NCBI GenBank assembly: GCA_913061095.1
Contig: CAJXVM010000008.1
Location: forward strand, 1-64,000
Direction: 5' to 3'
Length of the DNA stretch: 64,000 bases
DNA from: an uncultured Ignavibacteria bacterium
GTDB lineage: Bacteria; Bacteroidota; Ignavibacteria; SZUA-365
Under the pieces are notes generated by a model, which saw nothing but the letters and a program-made list of their open reading frames with translations, ran no database searches and had not been told where the DNA came from. Below, piece after piece: positions 8,650 through 17,632 of the stretch. A program made the position numbers and the translations under genes. Position 1 is the first letter of the stretch. The number at the start of each line of letters is the position of its first letter.

Positions 8650-10056
8650 ATGCGCAATAACAACTGGAAATCCGGTATCCTCGTTCTGCTCGCGATATTG
8701 CTTGTATCCGGCTGTGACGATCCGGAGAACCCCGTTGCCGCGACTCCCGCGGAGGAAAAACACCATGGCGACACCAGCCGGGAGGTTTCAAGATGGAGGG
8801 TCGAACTGTCGGGGAAGAATACGTGCCAGGCGATTCTTGAAATTACCGATCTGCGTTCAGAGGACGGGTGCCGCTCTTCATCGAGATTGGACTTCGGTAC
8901 GTATCAGATTGAATTCCCGGAAGGAACAGTCGACTGTGAGACTCTGAACGGACGTTATTCGGGTCGTGATTCCTCAAGAGGCCTGAACATGTCAGGTATC
9001 GGGAAAATATATGCTATCAATTCATCAACGCTGATCGTGAGTGGCGGAAACGGGAACGGTACAACTTCGCTTCTGCGGTCAACTGACGCAGGGAAGCGAT
9101 GGAGACGGATTTTTTTGGGAAGCGATCGGGGATTCCTCTCTGCGTACCGATCGGCGCAAGGGCCATCGGGCGTGCTCTATCTCATCCAGGGCGACCCTCA
9201 AAGTCAGGAATGCATTTACCGTTCATCGGATCTCGGCGAGACATGGGAAGAGGTCCAAACAGGCCTGCGCGAAGTATTACGCTTCAAGATACACCCCAGC
9301 ACAGGCACACTTTTTGCCGTCACGAAAAGCGCGCCGCAGGTGTTGCTGCGCTCCACCGACAGAGGAGAACACTGGCATACCTGCATCGACCTCGGTGATG
9401 AGCGCCGGCCAATACGCGGTTTCGCTATTGATGATATTGGCCGTGTGTACATTGTAACATCATGGTTTCAATTGAACGAACCTCAGTTCGCCGTCTCCGA
9501 AGATGACGGCGCAAGCTGGTCCGTAAAAGAAATAAGACTGGCAGGTCCGTTTGATCATGTCACCGGACTGTACGCAGCGGGAGATGGTCTGCTGCTGGTC
9601 AGCTCATCCAGCTTCGTTGCAGGGACCACTCAATCCATGGATGGCGGAATTACGTGGACGGGCGCAGATTTCGAACAGGAATACGGGTACGAGATAAACT
9701 CTGCGTATGATTGTTTGATCTTCCCCGGAGAGAATTGGCTCGTGAATACCAACAGAGGTGTTTACTACAAGAGGGCCGAACAGAATCGATGGAAACCGCG
9801 ATTCCCCGGTTGTTATCATGGAATGTATGTGCACAGAACGGAACAAGAAGGATATGTGTGGGCGACGTACCGGAAAAACATATATCGAGCGCCAGCTGAT
9901 AACCTGAGATTCGTTCAGATGTCCAACCCGGAACCATCATATTGTTCACTCATTCTCTCGCGTGACGGAGACAGTCTGTCAGGGACGTTTATCGAACAGA
10001 TGATTGTGAGCGGACCAACCACCGTGCAGAAGGTGCGAGGGCAGCGCATTCGATAA
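8650..10056 (+). CDS. Asp-box beta-propeller lipoprotein
   Basis: A 468-aa protein starting at ATG 8650, with GGAG 7 bases upstream; an in-frame ATG at 8623 has no such site. The N-terminus is a lipoprotein signal with lipobox LVSGC, so the protein is probably anchored to the outer or inner membrane. Asp-box turns (STDAGKRW, SSDLGETW, STDRGEHW, SEDDGASW, SMDGGITW) indicate a beta-propeller related to the neighbouring T9SS proteins, but this one has no T9SS tail. The region before the propeller (~30-110) is unlike anything I recognise. Function unknown. Confidence 0.8.
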   Translation: MRNNNWKSGILVLLAILLVSGCDDPENPVAATPAEEKHHGDTSREVSRWRVELSGKNTCQAILEITDLRSEDGCRSSSRLDFGTYQIEFPEGTVDCETLNGRYSGRDSSRGLNMSGIGKIYAINSSTLIVSGGNGNGTTSLLRSTDAGKRWRRIFLGSDRGFLSAYRSAQGPSGVLYLIQGDPQSQECIYRSSDLGETWEEVQTGLREVLRFKIHPSTGTLFAVTKSAPQVLLRSTDRGEHWHTCIDLGDERRPIRGFAIDDIGRVYIVTSWFQLNEPQFAVSEDDGASWSVKEIRLAGPFDHVTGLYAAGDGLLLVSSSSFVAGTTQSMDGGITWTGADFEQEYGYEINSAYDCLIFPGENWLVNTNRGVYYKRAEQNRWKPRFPGCYHGMYVHRTEQEGYVWATYRKNIYRAPADNLRFVQMSNPEPSYCSLILSRDGDSLSGTFIEQMIVSGPTTVQKVRGQRIR

Positions 10057-10137
10057 TCCGAGATTTCCCATCATCAAGCCGACAACCGACGATGTCGTGC
10101 ATCCCGGAGAATGTCATATGACAGGAGGACCATAATC

Positions 10138-11310
10138 ATGCTACCGATGCTCAAAGCAGCAGCAGTCTGTCTCCTTATCATGCTCATCCCCTTTCCATCA
10201 CAGGGGCAGAAAGTCACGTTCTTCGAGGGAAGCTTCGAGGAGGCGCTCGCTCAAGCAAAGGAACAGAATAAGCGCGTATACCTCTTCACGTATACAGAGC
10301 CCTGTCAATACTGTGATTCGCACCGGGCAAGCTGTTTCCGGGACAGGGACGTCGCGGACATGCTGGAGAAAAACTTCATTCCCATTCAGCGGAACCTTCA
10401 GCGCGGGGAAGGTGTGCTTTTTGCGATGAAGTACAGAGCGGATCGGCATGCGGAATCCTTTGTCTTCGACAGTGACGGACGACTACTCATCCGCTTTGTT
10501 GGGCCCTGGACTGCCGACGCCTTTCTGCGCGAACTGACGCGCAGGTTGGAGCGCGACATTATTGCGGACCGGCCCGGCATCAGTCCGACACTGGAACTGC
10601 CATACCCGGAATTTCTGCGAAACGCCATCGAAGGGACTGCGAGACCTACATCCGCGAATGTTGTACAGTATCTCGCCGAGCACCCTGACTGGTCTGAGGA
10701 AGTCACGTGGTCCGTGCTGACACTTCTGGTCAAGGACGAACAGCTTGACCGCTATATCCTCGACAATTATCAGAAATTATCGAAACTCTATGGGAAAGAT
10801 GAGATGGAGCGAAGAGCGGTGGCCGTCATTGAACGCAGGCTCGGGAAAGCACTGAAGAACCGCAGCCTTCCCGAAGTGGAGGCTGCTCTGAAGACACTCA
10901 AAAACATCCTGCCAGGATACTGGCCCAGCTACAGAAGTCTGTTCTACAATGACTATTATCTCGCGGTTCAAGATTTTCACGAACTGAAAGAGGTGCTGGA
11001 CGATGATTCCTACAAGGGGGAGTTCATTACGCCGGCACAACCGCAGATGCTGAACAATGCTGCCTGGGCAATCTATGAACACTGCGAAGATCACGAGATC
11101 CTGATGTGGGCCGTTGATGGGATGCGAGGCATTATCGAAAAGAATGCTCCGTACGCGTACGTCGACACATACGCAGCCCTGCTGTATAAAACGGGACAGT
11201 ACGTGGAAGCGGAAAAACAGGCCCTGCATGCGATTGAGATTGGAAATCGAAACGGTCAAAACACCAGCAGCTCGGAAAAACTGCTGCGGCTGATTCGCGA
11301 GAAGCGGTAA
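10138..11310 (+). CDS. Secreted thioredoxin-fold protein with helical (TPR-like) C-terminus
   Basis: A 390-aa protein. ATG 10138 is chosen because AGGAGG sits 9 bases upstream; ATG 10111 would place the site inside the gene. A signal peptide (to ~SQGQ, residue 24) is followed by a thioredoxin-like domain with a C-x-x-C motif (C56-Q-Y-C59, in TEPCQYCDSHR) of the DUF255/thioredoxin_7 type. From ~150 on it is mostly helical and ends with a TPR-like hairpin (YAALLYKTGQYVEAEKQALHAIEIGN). By family it may act as a periplasmic thiol-disulfide or chaperone-like protein. It sits in a run of secreted-protein genes. Confidence 0.75.
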   Translation: MLPMLKAAAVCLLIMLIPFPSQGQKVTFFEGSFEEALAQAKEQNKRVYLFTYTEPCQYCDSHRASCFRDRDVADMLEKNFIPIQRNLQRGEGVLFAMKYRADRHAESFVFDSDGRLLIRFVGPWTADAFLRELTRRLERDIIADRPGISPTLELPYPEFLRNAIEGTARPTSANVVQYLAEHPDWSEEVTWSVLTLLVKDEQLDRYILDNYQKLSKLYGKDEMERRAVAVIERRLGKALKNRSLPEVEAALKTLKNILPGYWPSYRSLFYNDYYLAVQDFHELKEVLDDDSYKGEFITPAQPQMLNNAAWAIYEHCEDHEILMWAVDGMRGIIEKNAPYAYVDTYAALLYKTGQYVEAEKQALHAIEIGNRNGQNTSSSEKLLRLIREKR

Positions 11311-11457
11311 TTCCTGCATATGGAGCGGCAGCTCGCGACACCCCGCAGATATTGATTCCCGATATCACACTCCGTATTATTCCTGTCGAACCTCGGGAAG
11401 GGTAATCCCGACCTGGCGCCTGTTTCATCTTTCCATTCTGACGGTGAGGGATTCCAG

Positions 11458-13404
11458 ATGAACACTACAATGACGACACGCAGCTGCGTCAGCATTGTCC
11501 TGTTTGTTCTGCTCGCATGCACGCACACCATGGATGCACAGAATCGGCAGTTGTTCTCCGGTACGGTCATGGGCTACGACGGTACACCGATGAAGGATGC
11601 CCATGTGGAACTGTGGCGGTATGCCTGGGGCAACCGCTGGGCGGGCACGGTGAACATCGACGTCGGTTCGAATGGCCGCTTCATCAGCAAACTCCTGCCC
11701 GGACTTTATACAATCCAGTTTGCGGGCGTCGACCACGAATTTTCCGAGCGCCGATTCATCTTCATTGACTCCACCATCGACTGCACGCTGCATGCGCGTC
11801 TCGAACGCAGCAGCTTCATCTCCCTCGCGGCGATCGATACCGTGTTTCTCGCCTATGTCGATCCCGCCGGATCCACGGAGCGGTTCACGAAACCGATGAC
11901 AGCGATGGGAGACGGACGCTTCGAGCTGCGGCTTGACCTGTCCGGCGAGAAAGATCCGCTATTTGACTTGTTCGAAAGCACACCGCTTCTGCTGTATCAT
12001 ATCGTCGGCATTGTTCCGGACCGCTGGGTGAACGGCACCGACCAGGACTATTATGAATACGACGGAGACGGCGATTTTTTCTCCGTCAAGAAAATCCGGG
12101 ATACGGTGATGACGGTGCATTTCGATTATAATGCTCTGACCGCGATCGACCGGGATCTCGGCGGACCGGAGTACCGTTTTCACATCGACGGCGCACCGCT
12201 GCATCATCCCTACGCAATGCTCGCAGCCCGAAAAGAGGCTTACCGGGATGTTGGCGGCGGATGCGGCATCCCGTACGCCGACAGCGGCACCGCGGAATGG
12301 GATTATTACATCGCGCAGGGCGTCCGGCCGCTGAGTCTTTCGGATACCGTCGGACGCTTCGCCGAGCGGCAGCGGATGCGACAGCAGCAGGCGGACAGCG
12401 CATCGGTGTACCTGTCTGAGATCCGGGAGGCAGGCGAGAGCATCAGCCAGGAGCGGCTGGAAAGCCTGCTGCTCCTGTACCTCAATGCCGTCAATGCGTA
12501 CAATGTCAGGAAGGGAACGACGACGCTGAACGAGAGCGCGGGAGAGGTTACGCAGTGGGTTCAGAAAGCAATGGATGCCATTCCGCCCACTTCGCCGGTC
12601 TGGAGCGCGGAACATTTCCTGCTCGGGAGATTCCGTGTACTGGGAAATGATGCGTATTACTCATACGTGAAACGCGTTATGCGGGAAAATCCCTCTCCCA
12701 CCGCGCAACTGTATGCGTTCGACGACATCAAGAAAACCATGCGCCTCGATACAACCGAAGGAACACGGGAGAGACTGAACAACCTGTACGAGGAAGCACG
12801 GCAGCTGCTCGAGGGCACCGTGGCGGAGAGCGAGATCGCGAGGATTGATGCAGATCCCCTCGAGGAAGCACGAAAACAGGTTGCGGAACAGCGGAAGATA
12901 CGGATGTTAAATATCGCGAATTACAAAAGTCTGCCGGTGGATTCGAACGTCGTCGGCAGGACTGTGCCCGCATTCACTTTCTACGAATATCCCGACAGCA
13001 GCGTGACGTACACGAATGCATCGCTCGCAGGAAAGCCGTATATCCTTTGCCTGGAATATGTCAGCGAGATGGATCACGTCTGTCTCGAAGATGTCTATGA
13101 CCGCTATGCGGATCAGGGACTGCGGGTCGTGATGCCAGCCGCCATCGTGCATCGCAACCCGCAAAACGATTCCGCCATGACCTACATCTTTTCACGCTAT
13201 CGTCCGGAGAAGGATCCTCCTCCCTGGCCCGTCCTGCAGGCGGAGGATGATGATCTGAATCGGATGCGCAGAGAGATGAAGGCGGTCGTTCCCGGTTTCT
13301 TCCTTGTGAATCCCGAAGGCGTCGTCGTTGCATCCGGATGGCGAATGGAAGAATTCAACATCGAGCTATCCGTCGAAAAATACTTCGAGGGGAAACTGGA
13401 ATAG
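11458..13404 (+). CDS. Secreted protein with carboxypeptidase-like regulatory domain and thioredoxin-like C-terminus
   Basis: A 648-aa exported protein (signal peptide to ~MDAQ, residue 27). Residues ~30-120 form a CarboxypepD_reg-like beta-sandwich (GTVMGYDGTPMKDAHVELW.., GRFISKLLPGLYTIQFAG). The middle is largely helical. Residues ~500-648 look like a thioredoxin/AhpC-type domain (VGRTVPAFTFYEYP, GKPYILCLEY, VVPGFFLVNPEGVVVASG), but the expected C-x-x-C is absent (YVSEMDHVC), so redox activity is doubtful. The architecture is reminiscent of TlpA-like Bacteroidota proteins. It ends 19 bases before the convergent gene at 13424. Confidence 0.75.
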   Translation: MNTTMTTRSCVSIVLFVLLACTHTMDAQNRQLFSGTVMGYDGTPMKDAHVELWRYAWGNRWAGTVNIDVGSNGRFISKLLPGLYTIQFAGVDHEFSERRFIFIDSTIDCTLHARLERSSFISLAAIDTVFLAYVDPAGSTERFTKPMTAMGDGRFELRLDLSGEKDPLFDLFESTPLLLYHIVGIVPDRWVNGTDQDYYEYDGDGDFFSVKKIRDTVMTVHFDYNALTAIDRDLGGPEYRFHIDGAPLHHPYAMLAARKEAYRDVGGGCGIPYADSGTAEWDYYIAQGVRPLSLSDTVGRFAERQRMRQQQADSASVYLSEIREAGESISQERLESLLLLYLNAVNAYNVRKGTTTLNESAGEVTQWVQKAMDAIPPTSPVWSAEHFLLGRFRVLGNDAYYSYVKRVMRENPSPTAQLYAFDDIKKTMRLDTTEGTRERLNNLYEEARQLLEGTVAESEIARIDADPLEEARKQVAEQRKIRMLNIANYKSLPVDSNVVGRTVPAFTFYEYPDSSVTYTNASLAGKPYILCLEYVSEMDHVCLEDVYDRYADQGLRVVMPAAIVHRNPQNDSAMTYIFSRYRPEKDPPPWPVLQAEDDDLNRMRREMKAVVPGFFLVNPEGVVVASGWRMEEFNIELSVEKYFEGKLE

Positions 13405-13423
13405 TCGAGGGTCGACGCAGGGG

Positions 13424-14581
13424 CTAAAACTTCCAGAATACCAGCACTGCTGATGATCTTGCGCTGGTATCGTATTTCCCCAATCCGCCTCTTTCCTGAT
13501 AACGAAGCTGCAGAGTCAGCTGTGGAGTCGCATACACGGCAAGCTCAGCACCAAATCCGGCAGCGAAACGCGAATCCTCTTCGGACGGAAATTCGAAATA
13601 GAGCGGGATGAAAATGGTCATGGAATACCGCCGCTCCGGGGCATACTCTATCCCGTTTCTGAATTGCAGGTTAAAGCCGAAGGTATCGATATACTGGCAC
13701 TGAAGCGTATGAGTGTAGGCAATCGGTATGGCGGCACCAAACACATTCGCATTGCCGATGGCGAAGTCGAAACGATGCTGCATGTGTATGATAGCTCGTG
13801 CTGTCCCCGACGTATCTTCCGGACTGCCATCGTCCGTGGTCATCCATCCCGCACCCGCGGTTTCGCGGAAGCGTATGGTCTCAGAGGGAAAATAATCTGC
13901 CGTCCCCGCAAAGATGTACTGCCGGTTGATATCGAGCGAACCGTCGGCCCCATGGGTCGCCAATATGAAACCACCCCCGACTACGACCCTCGGTCGAATC
14001 TGATGCCCGTAGAATATGTATTCAAGAGATCCCAGCAGCGGCGCCTCCCCGTACGGATCCGTTTCTGACACGATGGAGAGATACGTCGTCGGCGTGATAC
14101 CGGCCGCGAGGCGGGTCTGTTTATCCTCGCTCCACACCTTTGGAACGGAGGTAAACTCGTATGCGAATTCGAGACGTGAATCTCTCGTCGCGAATGGACT
14201 GGATGACGAAGCACGGCGCAGAGCGATTCCACCGCCGATCACGTTTCTGTACTGGAGCACGGAATCCTGCTCGGCATGCATCGAATCCGCGGGAGAGACT
14301 TCCCCGGGAGTTCCGACCGTGTCACTTCCTTCCAGAAAGCGGATGTCGGATCGTCGTAGAACAGCTCTCCGTGTGCGATCCCCGTCCAGAGGCACCTCAA
14401 GTGTGACGGTACTGTCATCCGAATCGATGATCCGACCCTCCAGCGTCCCGCCATACTTGAGCTCGACCACCACCTGGGCGCTCCCCTGTGCATGCGGTAT
14501 GACAAGGAAAAGAGCCGGGAGGAAAAGCCAGCGCATGAGAAAGAGATGCCGTGAGACGCGGGAGAAGAGTGGAGAACACAT
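13424..14581 (-). CDS. Outer-membrane beta-barrel-like protein
   Basis: About 385 aa from ATG 14581. The start is uncertain: a GTG at 14668, 3 bases after the upstream stop, and an ATG at 14536 are also possible. A hydrophobic signal (LFLPALFLVIPHAQGSAQ) precedes a short domain (VVVELKYGGTLEGRIIDSDDSTVTLEVP..RRSDIRFLEG) that resembles small beta-rich ligand or Sm-like folds. The rest has alternating beta-strand patterning and ends in VLVFWKF, a terminal aromatic as expected for BAM-inserted barrels. It follows the hydrolase and outer-membrane lipoprotein genes as the last gene of the run. Specific function unknown. Confidence 0.65.
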   Translation of the reverse strand: MCSPLFSRVSRHLFLMRWLFLPALFLVIPHAQGSAQVVVELKYGGTLEGRIIDSDDSTVTLEVPLDGDRTRRAVLRRSDIRFLEGSDTVGTPGEVSPADSMHAEQDSVLQYRNVIGGGIALRRASSSSPFATRDSRLEFAYEFTSVPKVWSEDKQTRLAAGITPTTYLSIVSETDPYGEAPLLGSLEYIFYGHQIRPRVVVGGGFILATHGADGSLDINRQYIFAGTADYFPSETIRFRETAGAGWMTTDDGSPEDTSGTARAIIHMQHRFDFAIGNANVFGAAIPIAYTHTLQCQYIDTFGFNLQFRNGIEYAPERRYSMTIFIPLYFEFPSEEDSRFAAGFGAELAVYATPQLTLQLRYQERGGLGKYDTSARSSAVLVFWKF

Positions 14582-14671
14582 TCGAGCCCCATGGATGATG
14601 GATAATGAGATGAACGGTGTCGAATAGCACTGCAGAGAGACATCCAGACTGGAAACAGACGATGGCACGGC

Positions 14672-15499
14672 TCATAGATCGATCCCAAACTCAATCCACT
14701 CCCTCACCGTTTGCTGGTAGCTCCGTACTCCCATGACATACGGAATATCCGTATGATTCGCATCAGGCACGAGCAGCAGGGATTTCGGTTCCGGTGCATT
14801 CTCATACACGACTCTGCCGTTATCACGGAAGCGCACAAAATCATCGTCCGATCCATGAATGACGAGAAGGGGCGCATGAATCGTGCGAACTCTCTCCGCA
14901 TTATCGAAACTTCCATCCGTCAACCACCGGGCAGGGATATCCAGAGAGAGTGCGGACTGCGAAAGGGAGTTCGCCGAAGCGAACGCCGCCTCGGCAATGA
15001 GACAGGCAGGCGTGACCACCTCGGACGCAAGGTAGATGGAGGCGACATTTCCCAGTGAGTATCCGTAGAGACACAATGAGTCCGCAGGAACATGATACCG
15101 GTCCTGCAGCAGCGACCAGGCGGCTTTCCCATCCTCGTACATCCCCGTTTCCGAGGACTCCCCTTCCGACATCCCGAATCCCCTGTAGTCGAACAGGAAA
15201 AGATTGATGCCCAGATCGTGCAGGATCATGACCCGATCCCAGTACTCATCGATATTGTGCTTGTTCCCTTTGCAATACAGTATCGTCAGTCCACGGTCGG
15301 GATGCTCGGAACGCACATGATACCCGTACAGGGCATATCCCCCACTGTTGAAGGTGACGAGTTCCAGCAATGAATCGGCGATGGTATTTCCGGGAAGTTC
15401 ATACTGTTCGATCTTCTTTTCATTGAACAGGAAACCATCCAGTTCGCACGCCGTGAACATGATCAACAGCATTGCGGAGAGAATGACAGGTGTACGCAT
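14672..15499 (-). CDS. Alpha/beta-hydrolase lipoprotein
   Basis: A 275-aa protein with lipobox MFTAC (Cys18) and an alpha/beta-hydrolase fold. The nucleophile elbow is G-Y-S148-L-G; the likely acid is Asp218 or Asp219 (VIHGSDDDFV) and the base His249 (PDANHTDI). The oxyanion region is FDYRGFGMSEG. It resembles BEM46/YqkD-like serine hydrolases, which act on esters or acyl groups; the substrate is unknown. Its ATG lies one base after the stop of the upstream gene (TGATATG) with GGAGG inside that gene, so translation is probably coupled. Confidence 0.8.
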   Translation of the reverse strand: MRTPVILSAMLLIMFTACELDGFLFNEKKIEQYELPGNTIADSLLELVTFNSGGYALYGYHVRSEHPDRGLTILYCKGNKHNIDEYWDRVMILHDLGINLFLFDYRGFGMSEGESSETGMYEDGKAAWSLLQDRYHVPADSLCLYGYSLGNVASIYLASEVVTPACLIAEAAFASANSLSQSALSLDIPARWLTDGSFDNAERVRTIHAPLLVIHGSDDDFVRFRDNGRVVYENAPEPKSLLLVPDANHTDIPYVMGVRSYQQTVREWIEFGIDL

Positions 15500-15500
15500 A

Positions 15501-16169
15501 TCAGAACCTCCGCTGGATGGAAAATAACGTCGTTACGGCACCATGTCGGCCGACAGCCAGATATTCCACCGCCAGCTGATCAGATCGCACATTCGCTCCC
15601 TGCCATTTCAATTCCGTGAACAGGTACAAATCCTCACCGATGTTCCAGCGGTACCCGAGGAACGGGGAAAGCAGCATCCGGGCAGCGTCATCGTCGTAAT
15701 CCCGGGCGGCGAACGTTCCGACCACATCACACCCGATATACAGTACGCCGGCGGAAACACCCCAGGCAGATGAAACAGAAAACGCCGGATAGAATTTCAC
15801 GCGTTCAGGGACATCCTGCTTCAAACTGGCCATGATGAGGAGTCTCGGTTGAAGACCAATGGTCGGCTGCCAGGTGTCCCGCAGCAGAGGATACCAGGTC
15901 ACCCCGGCATCCAGCGCAGCTACCTTGTAGGCGAATGGCAGAAGATGAACAGTCGCATTTGCATCCATCTTCCCGGTGATGCCATACTCTCCTCCCACCG
16001 TGGCATAGGGGACGGGCATATTCGTCTCGAAGGCCTCGATGATCGGTCCCCCGATTCCGAATGACGCAGAAAATTCTCCCTCGCCCTTCGGTTCGAGATT
16101 CGTATGTGCGGCGCAGCCGAAGAGCACAAGGACAAGAACCGATCCTGCCAGCGTCTTTCCATATTGCAT
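15501..16169 (-). CDS. Outer-membrane lipoprotein with beta-barrel-like sequence
   Basis: About 222 aa. ATG 16169 is preferred because AGGA lies 5 bases before it; an ATG at 16181 gives four more residues. The lipobox is LFGCA. The rest has alternating short beta strands (FSASFGIGGPII, PYATVGGEYGITGKM, GVTWYPL, LSPFLGYRWNIGEDLYLFTELKW) and ends in FSIQRRF, consistent with an outer-membrane barrel. Translationally coupled to the downstream hydrolase gene. No named family recognised. Confidence 0.7.
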   Translation of the reverse strand: MQYGKTLAGSVLVLVLFGCAAHTNLEPKGEGEFSASFGIGGPIIEAFETNMPVPYATVGGEYGITGKMDANATVHLLPFAYKVAALDAGVTWYPLLRDTWQPTIGLQPRLLIMASLKQDVPERVKFYPAFSVSSAWGVSAGVLYIGCDVVGTFAARDYDDDAARMLLSPFLGYRWNIGEDLYLFTELKWQGANVRSDQLAVEYLAVGRHGAVTTLFSIQRRF

Positions 16170-16181
16170 GGATTTCCTCAT

Positions 16182-16514
16182 TCAGAAGATCTGACGGCGT
16201 TCGTATTTCCTCAGACTGGATTGGTGTACCCAAACGTGGAAGAGCGGGATGCATAGCTTCTTCAGCGAGTACGCATGGGCTGGATATCGGAGAATCAGAT
16301 TGCATTATATGGCAAAGCTGCCTGCAACGCAAACCGGAACCTTCCAGCGGTCCCCGCTGCAAGGATGACGCAGACGGTCATGCGCCGGGCCCCGCGAAAC
16401 CGGTCACCCGGCTTCAGTCTCCGGGTGGCTTGGTTTCAACTACCTCCCCGATGATCTGCGACGCGTTGACCAGACCGATGGCGCGGCTGATTAATGCATC
16501 GTGACGGCATTCGA
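16182..16514. other. Intergenic region with an imperfect hairpin
   Basis: No convincing gene. GAAACC..CACCCGG (16396-16411) is inverted as CCGGGTG..GGTTTC (16421-16438) with a central mismatch. It lies 77-119 bases after the stop of the - strand gene at 16515, so it could end that transcript, although no T run follows. Confidence 0.3.
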
Positions 16515-17486
16515 TTACTCGAAGCGCAGCTCGATCATGGTGCTGTCGGCGAACTGTATCCCCTTGTATCTGGCAGAGTAACTGCGGGATTCGCCAAGGT
16601 TCCACGACGAGGAGCTTTCCTTGTAGGTATAGGTGAAATGCGTATGGAGCAGGGTCGTGTCGCGGATGACGTAGACACCGGACTCAGAGGGAGACACGGA
16701 AAGGTATTTTCCCTCGAAACTGAATTCAAAACTGCTGGAATATCCGTGACCCGCATGCTGTTCGGATAAATATTCCCCGTGTGAAAATTTAATGGCGCTG
16801 ATTGCATCGTTGGCGGGATTCATTCCGACAAGCAACGATCGTCCCTCTCCCCAGTGTCTCGCAAGATCGATGCCGCCATCCCCTTCGATGACGGCAAACG
16901 CCTTATCGGCAGTCGAATCACTGACAAACAGAATGGATGCATTCTGTTCGGCAATCGTCGTTCCGGAATATGACTCGTAGTGCGAGTACATCTGATAGGT
17001 GCGATGGAAATCCGCGATACAGTTCAGTCCGCGAAACGTAAGCGTGCAGCGTGTGTATCCGGTTTCAGGCTCCGCGATGCTGAATGTCCTGACGCTCGAC
17101 CAGATGGTCGTGTCAGACCACAAACCTCCAACACGCCAGGCGTATTGCTCACCGCCGTCGAGATCCTGCACCTCACAGTTGCAGACCTGAAGCGGCAGCA
17201 GCCGGACGAGTTCATCCTCCGCGGAATTTCCACGATAGATTTCGAGCATATATTCCTCGTATGCCGTATCCCCCACCCAGGAAAAATGGACATCCCCCTC
17301 ACGTTCGACGCCGTCAGCCGGTGCCGAAAGGATCGGCGCAGGAGGAGGTACGACCGGTTCGACAATGAGGGTATCCTTCCCGCCGGTCACATCCGAACTC
17401 TTGTCATTTCCGTCCGGTCCGACGGGATCGTCCTCGCAGGACGCCAGCAGCAGAAATCCGATACAGAAGCAGAGGATGCATTTCAT
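16515..17486 (-). CDS. Lipoprotein with Fn3-like domain, unknown function
   Basis: A 323-aa protein starting at ATG 17486, preceded by AAGGAGAG. The signal ends in lipobox LLASC. A Ser/Pro-rich linker (EPVVPPPAPILSAPADG) leads into one fibronectin-III-like domain (~60-150: HFSWVGDTAYEEYMLEIYRG.., YAWRVGGLWSDTTIWSSVRTF). The C-terminal ~170 residues are beta-rich with no recognised family. Probably a surface or periplasmic binding protein; this is inference only. Confidence 0.7.
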   Translation of the reverse strand: MKCILCFCIGFLLLASCEDDPVGPDGNDKSSDVTGGKDTLIVEPVVPPPAPILSAPADGVEREGDVHFSWVGDTAYEEYMLEIYRGNSAEDELVRLLPLQVCNCEVQDLDGGEQYAWRVGGLWSDTTIWSSVRTFSIAEPETGYTRCTLTFRGLNCIADFHRTYQMYSHYESYSGTTIAEQNASILFVSDSTADKAFAVIEGDGGIDLARHWGEGRSLLVGMNPANDAISAIKFSHGEYLSEQHAGHGYSSSFEFSFEGKYLSVSPSESGVYVIRDTTLLHTHFTYTYKESSSSWNLGESRSYSARYKGIQFADSTMIELRFE

Positions 17487-17556
17487 GACACTCTCCTTGG
17501 CTTGACCTCTGTATGAAGGATACGGCATCGAACCGGTGTGATTGTCACAGAAATGT

Positions 17557-17604
17557 AAAAAAACCGGCATCCGAACCGGGAGAGAGCATGGCGCCCTCTC
17601 CCGG
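17557..17604 (-). terminator. Terminator of the - strand lipoprotein gene at 17633
   Basis: On the - strand CCGGGAGAG..CTCTCCCGG (a 9-base stem, 17576-17604) is followed by a small CCGG..CCGG hairpin and a run of seven T (complement of A at 17557-17563). It begins 29 bases beyond the stop at 17633. Confidence 0.6.
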
Positions 17605-17632
17605 CCGGCAATCAATGGCGCGGTTCCACGCG

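Noticed and set aside
10111-10137. Earlier ATG for the thioredoxin-fold gene
   Set aside because: The AGGAGG would then be inside the gene and the signal peptide would begin with a charged stretch.
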